Made by a program: the position numbers and the translations under genes. Shown in pieces: positions 1 through 11,335 of a stretch of 64,000 bases of DNA (its first letter is position 1; each line of letters begins with the position of its first letter). The DNA lies in contig JABAKD010000012.1 of the NCBI GenBank assembly GCA_012845835.1, positions 806,001 to 870,000 on the forward strand, written 5' to 3'. Source of the stretch: Undaria pinnatifida (Eukaryota > Sar > Phaeophyceae > Laminariales > Alariaceae). The notes below the pieces were generated by a model. It was not told the origin of the DNA. It did not search any database and was given only the letters and a program-made list of their open reading frames with translations.

Positions 1-242
1 CTCCCGAGTGCATACTCGTAAAAATTCGTGAGGACTTTTTTTTGTTCACAAATTGACTTGCGGAAAGCGCGAGAGCGTGAGTCAGCGACACTCGACGAAG
101 AAACGACGAGCAATGGAACTGCTGAACCCTATGCGCGATAAAAATTGAAGGCAAGAACCGGGGAGAAGAAGGGACGACACCTGTGACCACGGCTTGTTCA
201 GGGGCTGGAAAATAAATGTGTGTGAAGAAAAAAGAAAAAACA
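1..242 (+). repeat. tRNA-derived SINE, 3' part (head cut by window edge)
   Basis: It matches the SINE at 28,840-29,144 from just after its B box through the body (cacaaattgacttgcgg, gcgagagcgtgag, gaaccctatgcgcgat) to an A-rich 3' end. The tRNA-like head lies outside the window. Confidence 0.65.
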
Positions 243-2330
243 TGATACCAGGTCTACCAGGTAGCTGGGACGTGGTACGTCACATCATCACAATCGTTCG
301 TGCGAAAACATACAAAGAATCGTCGTCAGCTGTGATTTCCCCAAACTGTTGTTGTACCGTACGCGACACACGACACCAACCACCTTGTTTTGGGCCACAG
401 GAAAAACATACTGCGCGAGGTGTGTGTCCCACACTATTTTTGAAAAAAAAAAACAGCAAGAAAAAGGTTTCTTACGCCCCGTGCAAAATCGAGCTGAATA
501 AATACCCGGGAAAAAAATGTCACAAGGAAAGCAGGACAGCGCGAACACTTTTTTAGTTTATCACGTGTAGGAGCATCAGAAATGGCCTCTTATGGACACG
601 GAGTGCGAGCAAAATCGTGTCCACTCCACGGCACGCGGTTACTCCCGCAACAAGTACCGTGGTTGCCGGCGCCCGTACAAAAATACATACCTTGAAGTAC
701 CGCGGTAGTTGGCTGCCCTCCAAAAAGTACTGTGGAAATACCGTGATGACGGGTTCCCGTAGAAATGTTACCGCGAAAGGCCGTGATGGCTGGTTTCCTT
801 ACCGTGGGTTTGGTGGTACCCGGATACCGTGCAAACAATCACGTGGGGTTATGGGATTATTGTGGTGGCTGATAGCCGCAGGGAAGACATCCGCAACCAA
901 CAATCGTTATCCATTAGTAGGACAGCCCCGCATTCTTGAAATAAAATGCACTGCATGTGCGCGGGGGTGCGCTCGCGGCGGATTGACTAACGCTTGACAT
1001 TTACCCTCTCTTGCCCCCCAAGCTCCGCCTTTCCTTTGCACGTATTTAGGCAATGTCGATAAATGGCTACCTGGTATAGCTTAGGGGTACAGCCTTATCT
1101 TCGTTCTCCGTCAAGAAAAACGAAAAAGGCCACCTCTCTAGGAGACCGAGCGACAGCTGCGGACCCACCCGCACCCTCTCCTAAACAACTGTCGACTTCA
1201 CAACCCGCCCTGCCTGCCGTATCCCCCCCAATACGGCTAGCGCAACACCGCAGGTCCGGTCCGCCTTCGTCCGTCAGAACAATGGACCACGCGGTGAGGA
1301 GTGAGGACCGCGGGTGTCATGGCGACCCTCCCCGTCAGTGGACGCACCTCGCCCCCCCCGGCCCCATTATGGCATGCGCCATTGCCCGCGCCGTACTGCC
1401 TGAGATCGGTGACATACAGCCGATGATTGGCCAACAAGCGGTTGAACACCCAGCAATCGGGCTAGCGGAAGTTCCTGCCATCGTTGGCGGTGGCAGAGGC
1501 GGTGGCAGCGGCAGCGGCGGAGATGGCGGCGATTCAGTGGGAGGAGAGGTCAGTGGTAGCTTCGAAGTCGAAACTCTCGTTGCTGCAGGGTCGAACGGAA
1601 GGCAGGAAGGAAGCACGAAAAAAAACCACCAAACATGAAAACAACCAAAGCAAGCACGTCATCACGCACGCAGTGCAACACCATACCCGAGCATGCACGC
1701 AAGCACAACAACCCAAAATGGCAAGAACAAGGAAGCACAAAAACAGGCAAGCACAAAAAACAGCACAAATAAAGCAAAGTCACGAGCAAGCACAAAATCA
1801 TGCAAACAAGTATGCGAGCACAAAAATAAACAGGCACTACGGCCGCAGTTCCAGCTACATATGGCCCCCTCCATATCACCGTCTGCATGCCCAGAAAATG
1901 CTGAAGCGTGTTCACCGATAATCGCCGCCGCCGTCTTCAAGGGACCCATCCTGCCTCGCTCCTCAAGATTGGTCTTGTTGGCCGCCCGTCCCGTCCAAAT
2001 GGAGAGACTTATGTGCGCGGGGGCAGAGCACGCAGCAGCACGCAGCAGCACGGGGGGGGGGTGGCGGGTGAACTCAGTTTGTGCATGGGCGTAGTCGTAT
2101 CGCCATAGACCCTCGCATCCATACTATGTCGGGACGGAGCACGTCGGGTTTTCCCCAACCAGGCAGACATTGCTTGCACCAAGCGCGAAGCGCCGTGAGG
2201 TGTTCGGCAAGTCGCATGAAGGGTGAATTGCATCCTTCCAAAAACCGCTCGTAAGACGGCCCTCGGCACCTTGTGCCTGCTTTCTTGCTTGTGGATGGCA
2301 GCGCCGATGAGCTATATTTTGTTTTCTGGT
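1..2330. repeat. Direct segmental duplication, copy 1 (partner 28,908-32,530)
   Basis: The stretch is colinear with 28,908-32,530 apart from small indels and the hAT insertion in the partner. No gene is supported: ORFs in both copies differ in frame after a poly-C length change near 1,350. The sequence holds the SINE tail, a GC-rich stretch at 1,200-1,580, an A/CA-rich stretch at 1,600-1,840 and a Rep-A copy at the end. Confidence 0.85.
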
Positions 2331-2430
2331 TTGGCCACTCCAGAGACAGCAATGGGTATTACCATGTAACTGCCTCGTGGGTGCCTTATCATATTCACAC
2401 TACGTTATGCGATCATGGGGGGGGGGCAAT
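2060..2430 (+). repeat. Rep-A dispersed repeat
   Basis: This is one of at least eight copies of a 350-420 bp family. Shared landmarks in order are gtgcatgg-cgtagtcgtat, agaccctcgcatcc, aggcagacattgcttgcac, gagtcgcatgaagg, gtgcctgctttcttgctt, cagcaatgggtattac and cacactacgt-atgcgatcat. No terminal repeats or coding capacity were recognised. Confidence 0.75.
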
Positions 2431-2849
2431 CCATCGGCTCCGAGTGCTGGCTAAACTTCAGAGGGTCACCCCCCCGCGAAGACGGAAACGCGGCTTTAAC
2501 CATTGCATGTAATAATACCGCAAAACGTGTACCACCCCTATTCCTAGTACTTCCCCCGCAACCAACTACAAGTAGGCTGCAGGATTTAAAGGGGGTTACG
2601 CGTCGCGGGCGCCGCGATAACGTCGACTTTTTGGACCCGCAGTATCTTCCCTTTGCACGTACACATTTCTGGCCGACAACATGGCATTCCACATGCCGAT
2701 TGATACCCACCAACCCTTCGTGACATCGCTACCGTACCAACACCGTAAAGCCCCCCCCCCCCCCCCCCCAACCCAAACATGCCGCTCACTACATGAGCTA
2801 GACCACCAGGCTATCGTGTGTTTCTTTTTTCGCAGTAGAGCACATCTGG

Positions 2850-3235
2850 CGGTCGAGGTAGATCATTTGTGCGGGGTAGAGAACTTTTACTCCGCAAAAG
2901 GGGAATGATCGTATCACGTGGTGTGAACATGGTAAGGCACCGACGAGGCAGTTACATAGTACTCCCATTGCTGTCTCTAGAAGCGGCCATACCGGAAACT
3001 AATTTAACCCATTGAAGCTGTCATCCATATGCAAGTCCACCTCACGCGCGGTTCTTGGAGGGATGCAGCTCACCCTTCATGCGACTCGCCGAACACCTCA
3101 CAACTCTCTTCGCGCTTGGTGCAAGCAATGTCTGCCTGGTCGGTGAAAACCCGACATGGCATTGTAGGGATGCGAGGATCTATACAATATAGTCATACGA
3201 CTACGGTCATGCACGAATATCGAGTACCCCCCCCC
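2850..3235 (-). repeat. Rep-A dispersed repeat, inverted copy
   Basis: It carries the same landmarks in reverse order (gaatgatcgtatcac, actcccattgctg, cccttcatgcgactcg, gcaatgtctgcctgg, actacggtcatgcacg). It lies close to and inverted relative to the copy at 2,060, a local inverted pair. Confidence 0.75.
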
Positions 3236-4586
3236 CCCCCTTCATCGAGTCGAGACCGATGGTAATCCAGCATAAACGGAAAGATTTTGAAACACAATGT
3301 TATAAACACGTCAGTTGTGACTTCGATAAATTTATGGTCGATACTCATGTAAGCTGCGTGATACACCTAATTTTGTGACTACAATGGAGGAGTTAAAAAT
3401 GACACACGATATGCATGAACATATATGGAAGTGTGGCGAGCTTGAGCATTACTTATTCTTTCAAAACCATCCAGACTATACCACTGTTGTTGTGGGCAGC
3501 ACACGTAATAAAATAATTAGAATACTAATAAAACCATTGCACACATCTGCCGGGGGTCGATGAACTGCCATGACCGTGACCATGACCGTGCCGGGCCGTT
3601 GAACCTGTGTTGACACACAGGAGAGTTCATTCTCAAACTCTCGAGCAACGGCCGACCTACACCGCCTGCCGGACTGAGCGAGCCGCCGCAGCTCATGCGA
3701 TTCCCATGGTGTGGACATGCACCACCACGATCTACACCGGCGCGTGAACGCTAGTCCACACACCTATATGGCGGGTCACCTCAACAAGAAGGCAGACCCT
3801 TGGAAAAAAACGAGTAAACACTGAAACAGCCGCACCGTAACGGCTCCACCCCGTCCTGCGCGTACAGCCCCTCTTGCCGAACGGCCCATACAGGGAGCAA
3901 CAACCGCAGCACCACAAGATCTACCCCTAACCCCGTGTTTACAGCCCTTTAGCCTAGCAGTAGATAAAATCACCAAATCTCACCTGCGAGATGATTGCGT
4001 ACTCCCGACGACTTATGGCTGTTGCCGCCACATTAAGCAGAATAAGGCCATGTGGACCCGGGGCAGGTTACCCCCCCCAGAGAGCTCGATCAGTCCTATG
4101 AGATAGAACCGCAGATACGTACTTCAACGAAGGGCCGTCTCATCCTACTAGTGTTCCGCGAGTCTGTTTAAGCGGTAAGGGATAGGGTTGGGGAGGGTCG
4201 TGGGGGGAGTGGGGTTGGCAGCGCTACTATGCCGATTTCGTCGGGTCCTGTATGTGTATGTGCACGTTCAGAAATGGGACGAGGGGGGGGAAGCCTCGCG
4301 AGTAGGTCACCGTCATCGATGGCAACAACCGAGCAATCTTCCCCTACCTATAGCGCGTGCGGTCGTGACGGCAACACGTGGGGGACGGGCGGCTTGCCTT
4401 GCCTTGCCCTGCATTACCCTGCCACCCTCTCTACATTACGTGCTGCCGTGTATAACGGGTGTACCACGAGCATATATTGTACACGCGCCGCATCTGCCGC
4501 AACAGTCTAATGCTGGTGTGATAACACAATGTATAGACTTGTACCACCCCGGCGCCAAACGCTTGGTGGTCGCGGCACACGTCACC

Positions 4587-4678
4587 AGATCAGTTGTGTA
4601 CTGTCTACGCAGATGTTACCAGGTACAACGACAGATCAGTTGTGTACTGTCTACGCAGATGTTACCAGGTACAACGAA
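4587..4678. repeat. 46-bp tandem duplication
   Basis: There are two identical 46-bp units containing ttgtgtactgtctacgc and ttaccaggtacaacga. Both paralogous loci in the palindrome arms have one unit, so this copy arose locally. Confidence 0.85.
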
Positions 4679-5141
4679 TAACGATATGCGAATAGTCTTA
4701 AGGATACAACCTACGAAAATAAACGGGCCGCACGATGGCCAAGCAAAACCACGACGATAGAGGAGTATACACCACCAAAACGGAAACGCCCGTCGCCAAA
4801 CAAGGTACCCGCGCTAGAAAAGCCTGCGCAACATCAAAACCCGAATCTCACCGCCAAGCATCGACTACCTTTCGCGCCATTCCGTCCGAACCCCAGTAAG
4901 TCTAGTATTAATAGTCGGTCGCTAGACTCGCGATTCCCCGCTCCGATTCTTCGATCCGTTTCTACTCCACCCTGCCCAGCCTCTCGCTTCACAAACGCCT
5001 CCGATTTTTGAAACCTATGTCAGGACTGACAAGGCCGGAAAATTATATATATATATATATATATACGAAACGGAAAAAAGGAAAAAATACGGCCGACGCG
5101 AGTGAACAAGTACCCGGTGGTACCTGGTGTTGAAGAAAGGG

Positions 5142-5231
5142 CAGTAGTAGGGGCAGTAGTAGTGGTAGTAGTAGTGGTAGTAGTAGTAGTGGTAGTAGTA
5201 GTAGTAGTAGCAGTAGTAGTAGTAGTAGCAT

Positions 5232-5294
<63 letters not shown>

Positions 5295-5300
5295 CAGTAA

Positions 5301-5340
<40 letters not shown>

Positions 5341-5365
5341 AGTAGTAGTAGTAGTGGTGGTAGTG
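5142..5365. repeat. (GTA)n trinucleotide microsatellite, long
   Basis: About 220 bp of GTA units with GTG, GCA and ATA variants. The paralogous arrays at 43,851-43,912 and 55,570-55,632 are about 60 bp. The long valine or threonine ORFs here are artefacts of the repeat. Confidence 0.95.
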
Positions 5366-7199
5366 CTCTTCGCAACCAGCAATGGAACACGAAACGAGGG
5401 ATTCGAACCAATCGCACCTCTCTCCCCCTGGGGGAGTGGTGGCCTCTCCAATCAGAAAGGGCAAGGTCATGTATCATTTATGCATGTCGACGCGTCAAAC
5501 GTTTCGACGGAGCCGTCCAGCACCTAGACGCAGCCCTGCTGCTGAACATCGGGTACAATATTGCTGTCGTCTGCAAAAGCAAGCAACTGATATAATACTT
5601 ACACACGCATAGTAACCCCTTTTACTATTACCAAAACCGTGTTAATGCACACTATTTCCAAGTCGTTTGCCCCCTACTTTATGAGCTGCGTCCTAGATGG
5701 GGTATCGGAGCTATCCTACTACTACCCTTTTTGAAGCTGCACCTGCTAGTAGCGCCAAGAAATACACTCGATCCGAGTGCACCATTGCACATGGCATGAA
5801 TGTCACCATCATAGTCCGAGATTGCGAACCTGCCTTATTCCGTCCAGGGGCTTTGCGGGGCTCAAGCACGGGGATCAATCAGACTGTCAGGCAGTGTGAG
5901 TGCCTGCACGACAGCCACCACAGCCAACAAAGTCACCACGGCCATCACGGCCACCATAGCTAAGACAATCTTGGAGCATGTGCGACCTGGAAAGCTACGA
6001 AACGGGTACATCAGAACAACCACACAGCTTGGAAGGCAGTCATTAACCAGATTACTGATCTTGAAAATGACCACCAGACACCAGCTCTTCGTAGGGCACG
6101 TTTTCCACCTTCGCCAACAGCAGCAGATCCAAAATGGCCGAAGGCGAGGGCGGGCGTTTGCATGTTTAAGGTGGCCTGCTTAATGTTGCACATAGGCTAT
6201 GTCCGGTAAACTGTCGTATTAAAATCGCCTGTTGCAACGGCAATGACATCGTTGTCGCATGTTTCACGTTGCACAATGTAGTAAAAAGCATGTTGAACCC
6301 ATCTACCACCTCAAAAACGGCTCTACGGCACGAAATCCAACTACGTTGTCCCCAAAACATCATCAATAAATAGTATCAGTATTAATACATCAATAATAGT
6401 ACATTGCTGGATGTGTTGACGTTATTAATACATACTTAACGTTGCAAGTGACCGTTGGAGTATTTCATATCGCACTGCTACCGAAATATGAAATGCAGAG
6501 CTGTCCATCCGGCATGTATAGCAGGCGGTATAGTAGCAGACGAAACCACAGGAGGGAATCAGCCGTGGAAAAACGTGCACAGCACGTAGCCGATACCACC
6601 TGAGGGTACGACGATCGTAGCCCATATCAAAAGCACGGCAAGACAGCACAGCTGCTATGTAACTGTAAAATATAGCACTTGTAAGCTCTGTTACATTGGC
6701 GGTGTGTTGGCAATATTTTAATACTGCTAACCTGCACTAAACCGTTCTGCGCAGAGACGTCGAGGCGTGTACCGTATAATACCAGCACTGCCTAGCCCAA
6801 AGCAAAGGACCGGCTGCGGTTGAGTGCTGCAGTTAAGTGAGACGACGTCATGACGTCATAACAAGAAAATCCCACCGCACTAAAGTGGGACGTCCACCGT
6901 TGTCCATATGCTATATATTACGATCAATAGTCAGATGTTGCGTGCACGCTCTTGCCCATGCTAGACTAAGGAACACACCGGTAAAACGTCGCTAAAATCG
7001 CACTCATCGTGTTATGATGTTTCGATTGATCTGATGGCTCTCAGACTACCCAAATGGTTGGAAGGACTTTCTGCCGGAGGCGGCTCAGCTAGGCTGCTTG
7101 CCGGGGCTGGAGACGGCACAGATAGAAGATAGATACAGCAGTAGTAGCTAGCTCGAGAATTATCATACCAGTACGCAATGTGACCAAACGTAAAGAATC

Positions 7200-7280
7200 A
7201 AGAAGATCAGTCGTCGTCGAAGCAGCAGCAGCACAGCAGCAGCAGCACCCTGGCAGCAGCAAGCACCAGCAGCAAACAAC
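7200..7280. repeat. CAG-rich tract
   Basis: Imperfect CAG/GCA units (cagcagcagcacagcagcagcagcac). It lies in the 7,065-8,240 stretch that is unique to this copy of the locus; a ccggaggcggctcag unit occurs on both sides (7,074 and 7,339). Confidence 0.7.
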
Positions 7281-7649
7281 GCATCCTCGCGGATCGCAGC
7301 CCCTGCTGACAGATCCACCGCCCCAGTTGTGGGCTTGCTGCCGGAGGCGGCTCAGCGAGGCTGCTTGCCGGGGCCAGATATTGCACTTATATACTCAGTA
7401 AGTTATAACTAGCTCGCTCGTCGGGTCGCTCGTCGGGTCGACCCGGTGGTCTAGCGGTACGGGCATGCCCATGCATGTGGGCTGCGGTTTCTTTCTCATG
7501 TTTCGCACGCACACCACATGACATAATCATCAGCTGCAAAGAATGCCGGTAAAAAACCCAGAGAACACGACATACTGGGAGAAGTGCGAGGGACCAGGGA
7601 CAAACCAACCGATCGAGGTATACATGCTTTGACCCGTGACTTTTCGACT

Positions 7650-8220
7650 TTGGCCCGTGAGGAATGTCACGGGTTAAGTCGACCTGACCCGCATGAAACC
7701 CGCATCTTGCGGGTCACCCGAATTCTGGCGGGTCGGGTCGGGTCGGATCAGGAGAATTTCAAAACCTCCCGGGTCGGGTCGGGCGGGTCAGGAGGTTTTC
7801 AAAATATCGTGGGTCGGGTCGGGTCGGGTCAGGATGTTTTCAAAATCTCGCGGGTCGGGTCGGGTCGGGTCAAGCCGTCTCGATAATCTCGCGGGTCGGG
7901 TCGGGTCGGGTCGGGTCAAGACGTCTCGAAATTCTCACGGGTCGGGTCGGGTCATCTGACCCGACCCGACCCGACCCGACCCGACCCGACCCGACCCGAC
8001 CCGACCCGACCCGACCCGACCCGACCCGACCCGACCCGACCCGACCCGACCCGACCCGACCCGACCCCACCCGACCCGACCCAACCCGACCCGACCCGAC
8101 CCGACCCGACCCGACCCGACCCGACCCGACCCGACCCGACCCGACCCGACCCGACCCGATCCGACCCGACCCGACCCGACCCGACCCGACCCGACCCAAC
8201 CCGCGAGATTTGACCCGACC
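7650..8220. repeat. (ACCCG)n pentanucleotide array with inverted (GGGTC) higher-order units
   Basis: 7,725-7,950 holds several units of about 60 bp, each with GGGTC runs plus a spacer such as aggatgttttcaaaatctcg. The motif then flips and 7,958-8,205 is a nearly pure (GACCC)n run with a few variants. Adjacent GGGTC and GACCC runs can fold back on each other. ORFs reading GRVGSGRVGS are shadows. Confidence 0.95.
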
Positions 8221-8477
8221 CGTGAAAAGCTCTGGAAATTCTCTGACAGGCTCGTGCCTACAAAGATTCTATAACGTGGGAGTGCGAGTTTCTAACTCTG
8301 CCCACGCCCGAAAAAAAAGGGGATCTCTTTCGAGATGGCTGAAGCCTTCAAGCCTAGAGCGGAAGCCACCGCCCCCCGAGTTGTTCCAAAACATTGATTG
8401 GCGTTTTCCAAGAGCAATTGCGGCGTTCGTGTCCCCGAGTTGTTAAGGCCACGAAACAGCTGCCCACCCACACGCAC

Positions 8478-8580
8478 CGAAATGCTGCTGCTTCTTCTGC
8501 TGGCTGCTGCTCGCTGCTGTTTTCTGCTGCCAGCTTTGCTGCCTGCTGCCGGCTTTGCTGCCTGTTGCTGCACTTACTCT
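8478..8580. repeat. CTG-rich tract
   Basis: Imperfect CTG/GCTG units (ctgctgcttcttctgctggctgctgctcgctgctg). It is conserved in the inverted copy at 39,662-39,758. Confidence 0.75.
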
Positions 8581-9344
8581 CCCATCCTCTTACTTTGCTT
8601 TTTCTCGGTACCATCACTCCATAGTCAAGCCTGTCTACGAGTGGCAAAAATGTCAGGACACGGTACTATTGGCCTGTGGCCGACGACCATCTAGACGCAA
8701 AATACTTGGTTTACAAATAATAGTGTTTGAACACACTCGTCCACCATCCAACAACCCAGACAACTTGACCGCATTTACCATAAATGCCAACGTTCAAATA
8801 GCCTGCTGCCTGCAAGAGTTCCTAGCGACAGCTATACGACAACTTGTACAACGATCTTATAAAGAGTCGTAGGCAGCAAACAGTTCCTGCATGTTTAGTC
8901 TAGATGTTTAGTTATTCCGTGTCTTGCCAACACGCAATCACCATACGTATACGATACACCACACAGCAGCCATACATACGCATAACTGCTTTGGTGCGGC
9001 CGTGCTAAATGTATTATGCGTTCAACCAGTGATGGAGTTATTGCACGTGCACGAACTGGTGGGAGTTGACCGTTCTCCGTCAATTTCGATTGTCGACAAT
9101 GCGCGCGGTGCACGGCGGCTATGCCCCTTATGTAATGCCCACGGGTATTTATTGTTATAAAAATTAAAATACACTCCAGCTGTGAGAACAAAGAATTCGT
9201 CGAAACTCATCTTTGCAACCCTCGTGTGACAATCCGATCGCGCGTTTTACTGGGTGTGTCCGCATGAAGGATATAGGTCGGCGACTCCCCTTAGAACTAC
9301 AGCCGTGTACATATCTTGTACCAGGGTCAACAGGCTGATGTTAA

Positions 9345-9715
9345 TCAATCTGTGCGCGGAAACTACAAAACTCATTTTTTGCGGGAGACAAAATCTGACG
9401 GCTGTGGAAGGAATGCATCAGTTTATCAAGCATATCCTGTAATTCGTATAACCGGTGAGGGGAGGGCGGAGTTTATAGGGGCGGGGGGTTGAAAAGGAGG
9501 CGGGGGGGGGGGGATCAATCTGTGCGCGGAAAGTATAAAACCCGTTTTTGAGGAGGATAATCTGGCGGCTGTGGTAGGAATGAATCAGTTTATCATGTAC
9601 TTCGAAGTATGTCCTGTAAGTCGTATCGCCCGTGAGGGGAGGGCGGAGTTTTTAACGGGGCGGGGGGGGGGGGCGTAGGGGGGGGAAGGAGGGGGGAGGG
9701 GGGGGGGGGCGTACT
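9345..9715. repeat. Tandem duplication of ~165 bp with long G-runs
   Basis: Two diverged units each contain tctgtgcgcggaaa, a ggctgtgg-aggaatg stretch, gtgaggggagggcggag and a poly-G run. G-runs of 8-14 follow both units. Paralogous copies lie at 38,520-38,900 and 59,735-60,110 as C-runs. Confidence 0.8.
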
Positions 9716-9899
9716 CATTCGTTGCTTGCCTTAGTCATTTGACCATTGACCACGCATCCCTTTCGGGACGGAGCACCGTTCCTACTCCTAATAGAGACAC
9801 CTCCAACGTTTGGGCGCTCATTACGTACGCTTTTCCACATATTGCGTAAAACCTGCTTGTTTATCCTATTGCCGTCCTGTTTCGCCGTCAGCGGGGGGG

Positions 9900-10330
9900 T
9901 AAGGGGATTGTACTCAGTTTGTGCATGGCCGTAGTCGTATGGCCATAGACCCTCGCATCCATACTATGCCCGGACGGAGCACGTCGAGTTTTCACCAACC
10001 AGGCAGACATTGCTTGCACCAAGCGCGAAGCGCCGTGAGGTGTTTGGCGAGTCGCATGAAGGATGAACTGTATCCTTCCAAGAACCGCTCGTAAGACGGA
10101 CTTCGGCACCTTGTGCCTGCTTTCTTGCTTATGGATGACGCCGCCAGTGAGTTACCTTGTTTTCTGGTGTGGCCTCTCCAGAGGCAGCAATGGGTATTAC
10201 TATGTAACTGCCTTGTGGGTGCCTCACCATATTCACACTACGTGATGCGATCATTCCCCTTGTGCAGAGTTAGGGTTCCCCATCCCTCACAATATGGGCT
10301 AACCTGATAACCATCACGGCGTGACCGCCA
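9900..10330 (+). repeat. Rep-A dispersed repeat, longest copy
   Basis: It shows all landmarks of the family and extends to ccctcacaatatgggctaac and accatcacggcgtgac. It is repeated inverted at 37,905-38,325 and 59,100-59,530. Confidence 0.75.
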
Positions 10331-10724
10331 AAGAAAAAAGAAAGAAAGTACCCTGGTTGCCTAGCTCACGCAGTGAATGGCAGATTTTGCAGCGTCGTTG
10401 CCAACCAATGCCAACGCCATTAGAGTATGCATACCAGGTATAATGTTTTACAGCGTCGGTGCCAACCGAGGCTAACTGTTACATGCATATTTTAAGGGGG
10501 GGGGGGTCCAACAGTTTTATGTTGCATAAAAACGTATTCTTCGAAGTAGGACCTTACTGTACGCGTGGTGCTAGGTCTAGGCGATGTTGTCACATGGTGG
10601 GGGCACATGGCGCTTATACGGCACTACGTCTCGGTGGCTGTCTACTGCTGTCTATTGTCTACCAGGTACCGGTAGTCAGCAGCAGCGACTTCACCGACGC
10701 GAATGCATGGAAAAAAACTTCAAG

Positions 10725-10805
10725 ACACAGCAGCAGTGGCAGCAGCAGCAGCAGCAGCGGCGGCAGCAGCAGCAGCAGCGGCAGCAACAACAGCTTCAGC
10801 CCGGA
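10725..10805. repeat. CAG-repeat tract
   Basis: Imperfect CAG/CGG units of about 80 bp. Paralogues are at 37,452-37,512 (CTG strand) and 60,520-60,592. It encodes poly-Q/A/S in different frames; no splice or homology support for a gene. Confidence 0.85.
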
Positions 10806-11189
10806 GCCAAAACGGGCCAAAACTGGTCCGAAACATGGCTTCGCCGCTATCGCATCGAACAACGACTACTCGTCACATTTCTGAACTGCCAACCACGACC
10901 CGACCTGCGTACTTAAAAAGACAAAATTATGCTACGTACTGGTTAGCTATTAATTTTATAACTAATTTTCAAGGACGTCAGCCGTGAGTTCGACGAATTT
11001 CAGGTCAATAGTCATCTTTGCAAGCCGCGTTGTTGGTACTCGTAATATACTATATGGGTGATTTTTTATTGGGAGATGTCCTATTTTTTTGTTCGCCTGT
11101 TGCGTTCTCTCCCCAGTGCCATTGATGATGCACTTCATACCCTCTATGAGCCCAATGCCGTCTTTAGTCAGTTCCTAGGGTCTGCTAGT

Positions 11190-11335
11190 ATGACATTTTT
11201 TTTCTCTTTTCCTTTCCTTGCTTCTTTTCTTGTCTTTTCTTTTCTTTCCTTCCCTTTTTCGTTTTTCGATTTCTTGTCTTTTCTTGCCTTCATCTTCTCT
11301 TCTTTTCTTTGTTTTCTTTTTATCGTCTCGTCTGT
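11190..11335. repeat. Polypyrimidine (TTTCTTTTCTTG)n tract
   Basis: About 145 bp of T/C with few purines. It is conserved as a purine tract at 37,055-37,185 and again as pyrimidine at 60,855-61,000. ORFs rich in F/S/L or K/R/E are artefacts. Confidence 0.85.

Larger units (their letters stand above)
2990..7065. repeat. Segmental duplication block (single-copy side)
   Basis: It is repeated inverted at 42,137-46,310 and mirrored at 53,172-57,345. Differences include the long trinucleotide array (shorter in the arms), the extra 46-bp unit at 4,633 and the SINE insertion in the arms. Apart from the listed repeats I see no gene here. Confidence 0.85.

Noticed and set aside
1063-1638. 191-residue ORF with VLPEIGDIQPMIGQQAVEHPAIG, partly kept in the copy at 30,214
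   Set aside because: The two copies disagree in frame upstream because of a poly-C length change, and substitutions are mostly non-synonymous; no family match. It could be a gene remnant but is not supportable as a CDS.
5020-5527. Long poly-Val, poly-Thr, poly-Leu and poly-Tyr ORFs
   Set aside because: They translate the GTA microsatellite in several frames; no splice or composition support.
7870-8199. Gly-Arg-Val-Gly-Ser repeat ORFs on both strands
   Set aside because: They are a direct product of the pentanucleotide array length being out of step with codons; both strands are open equally.
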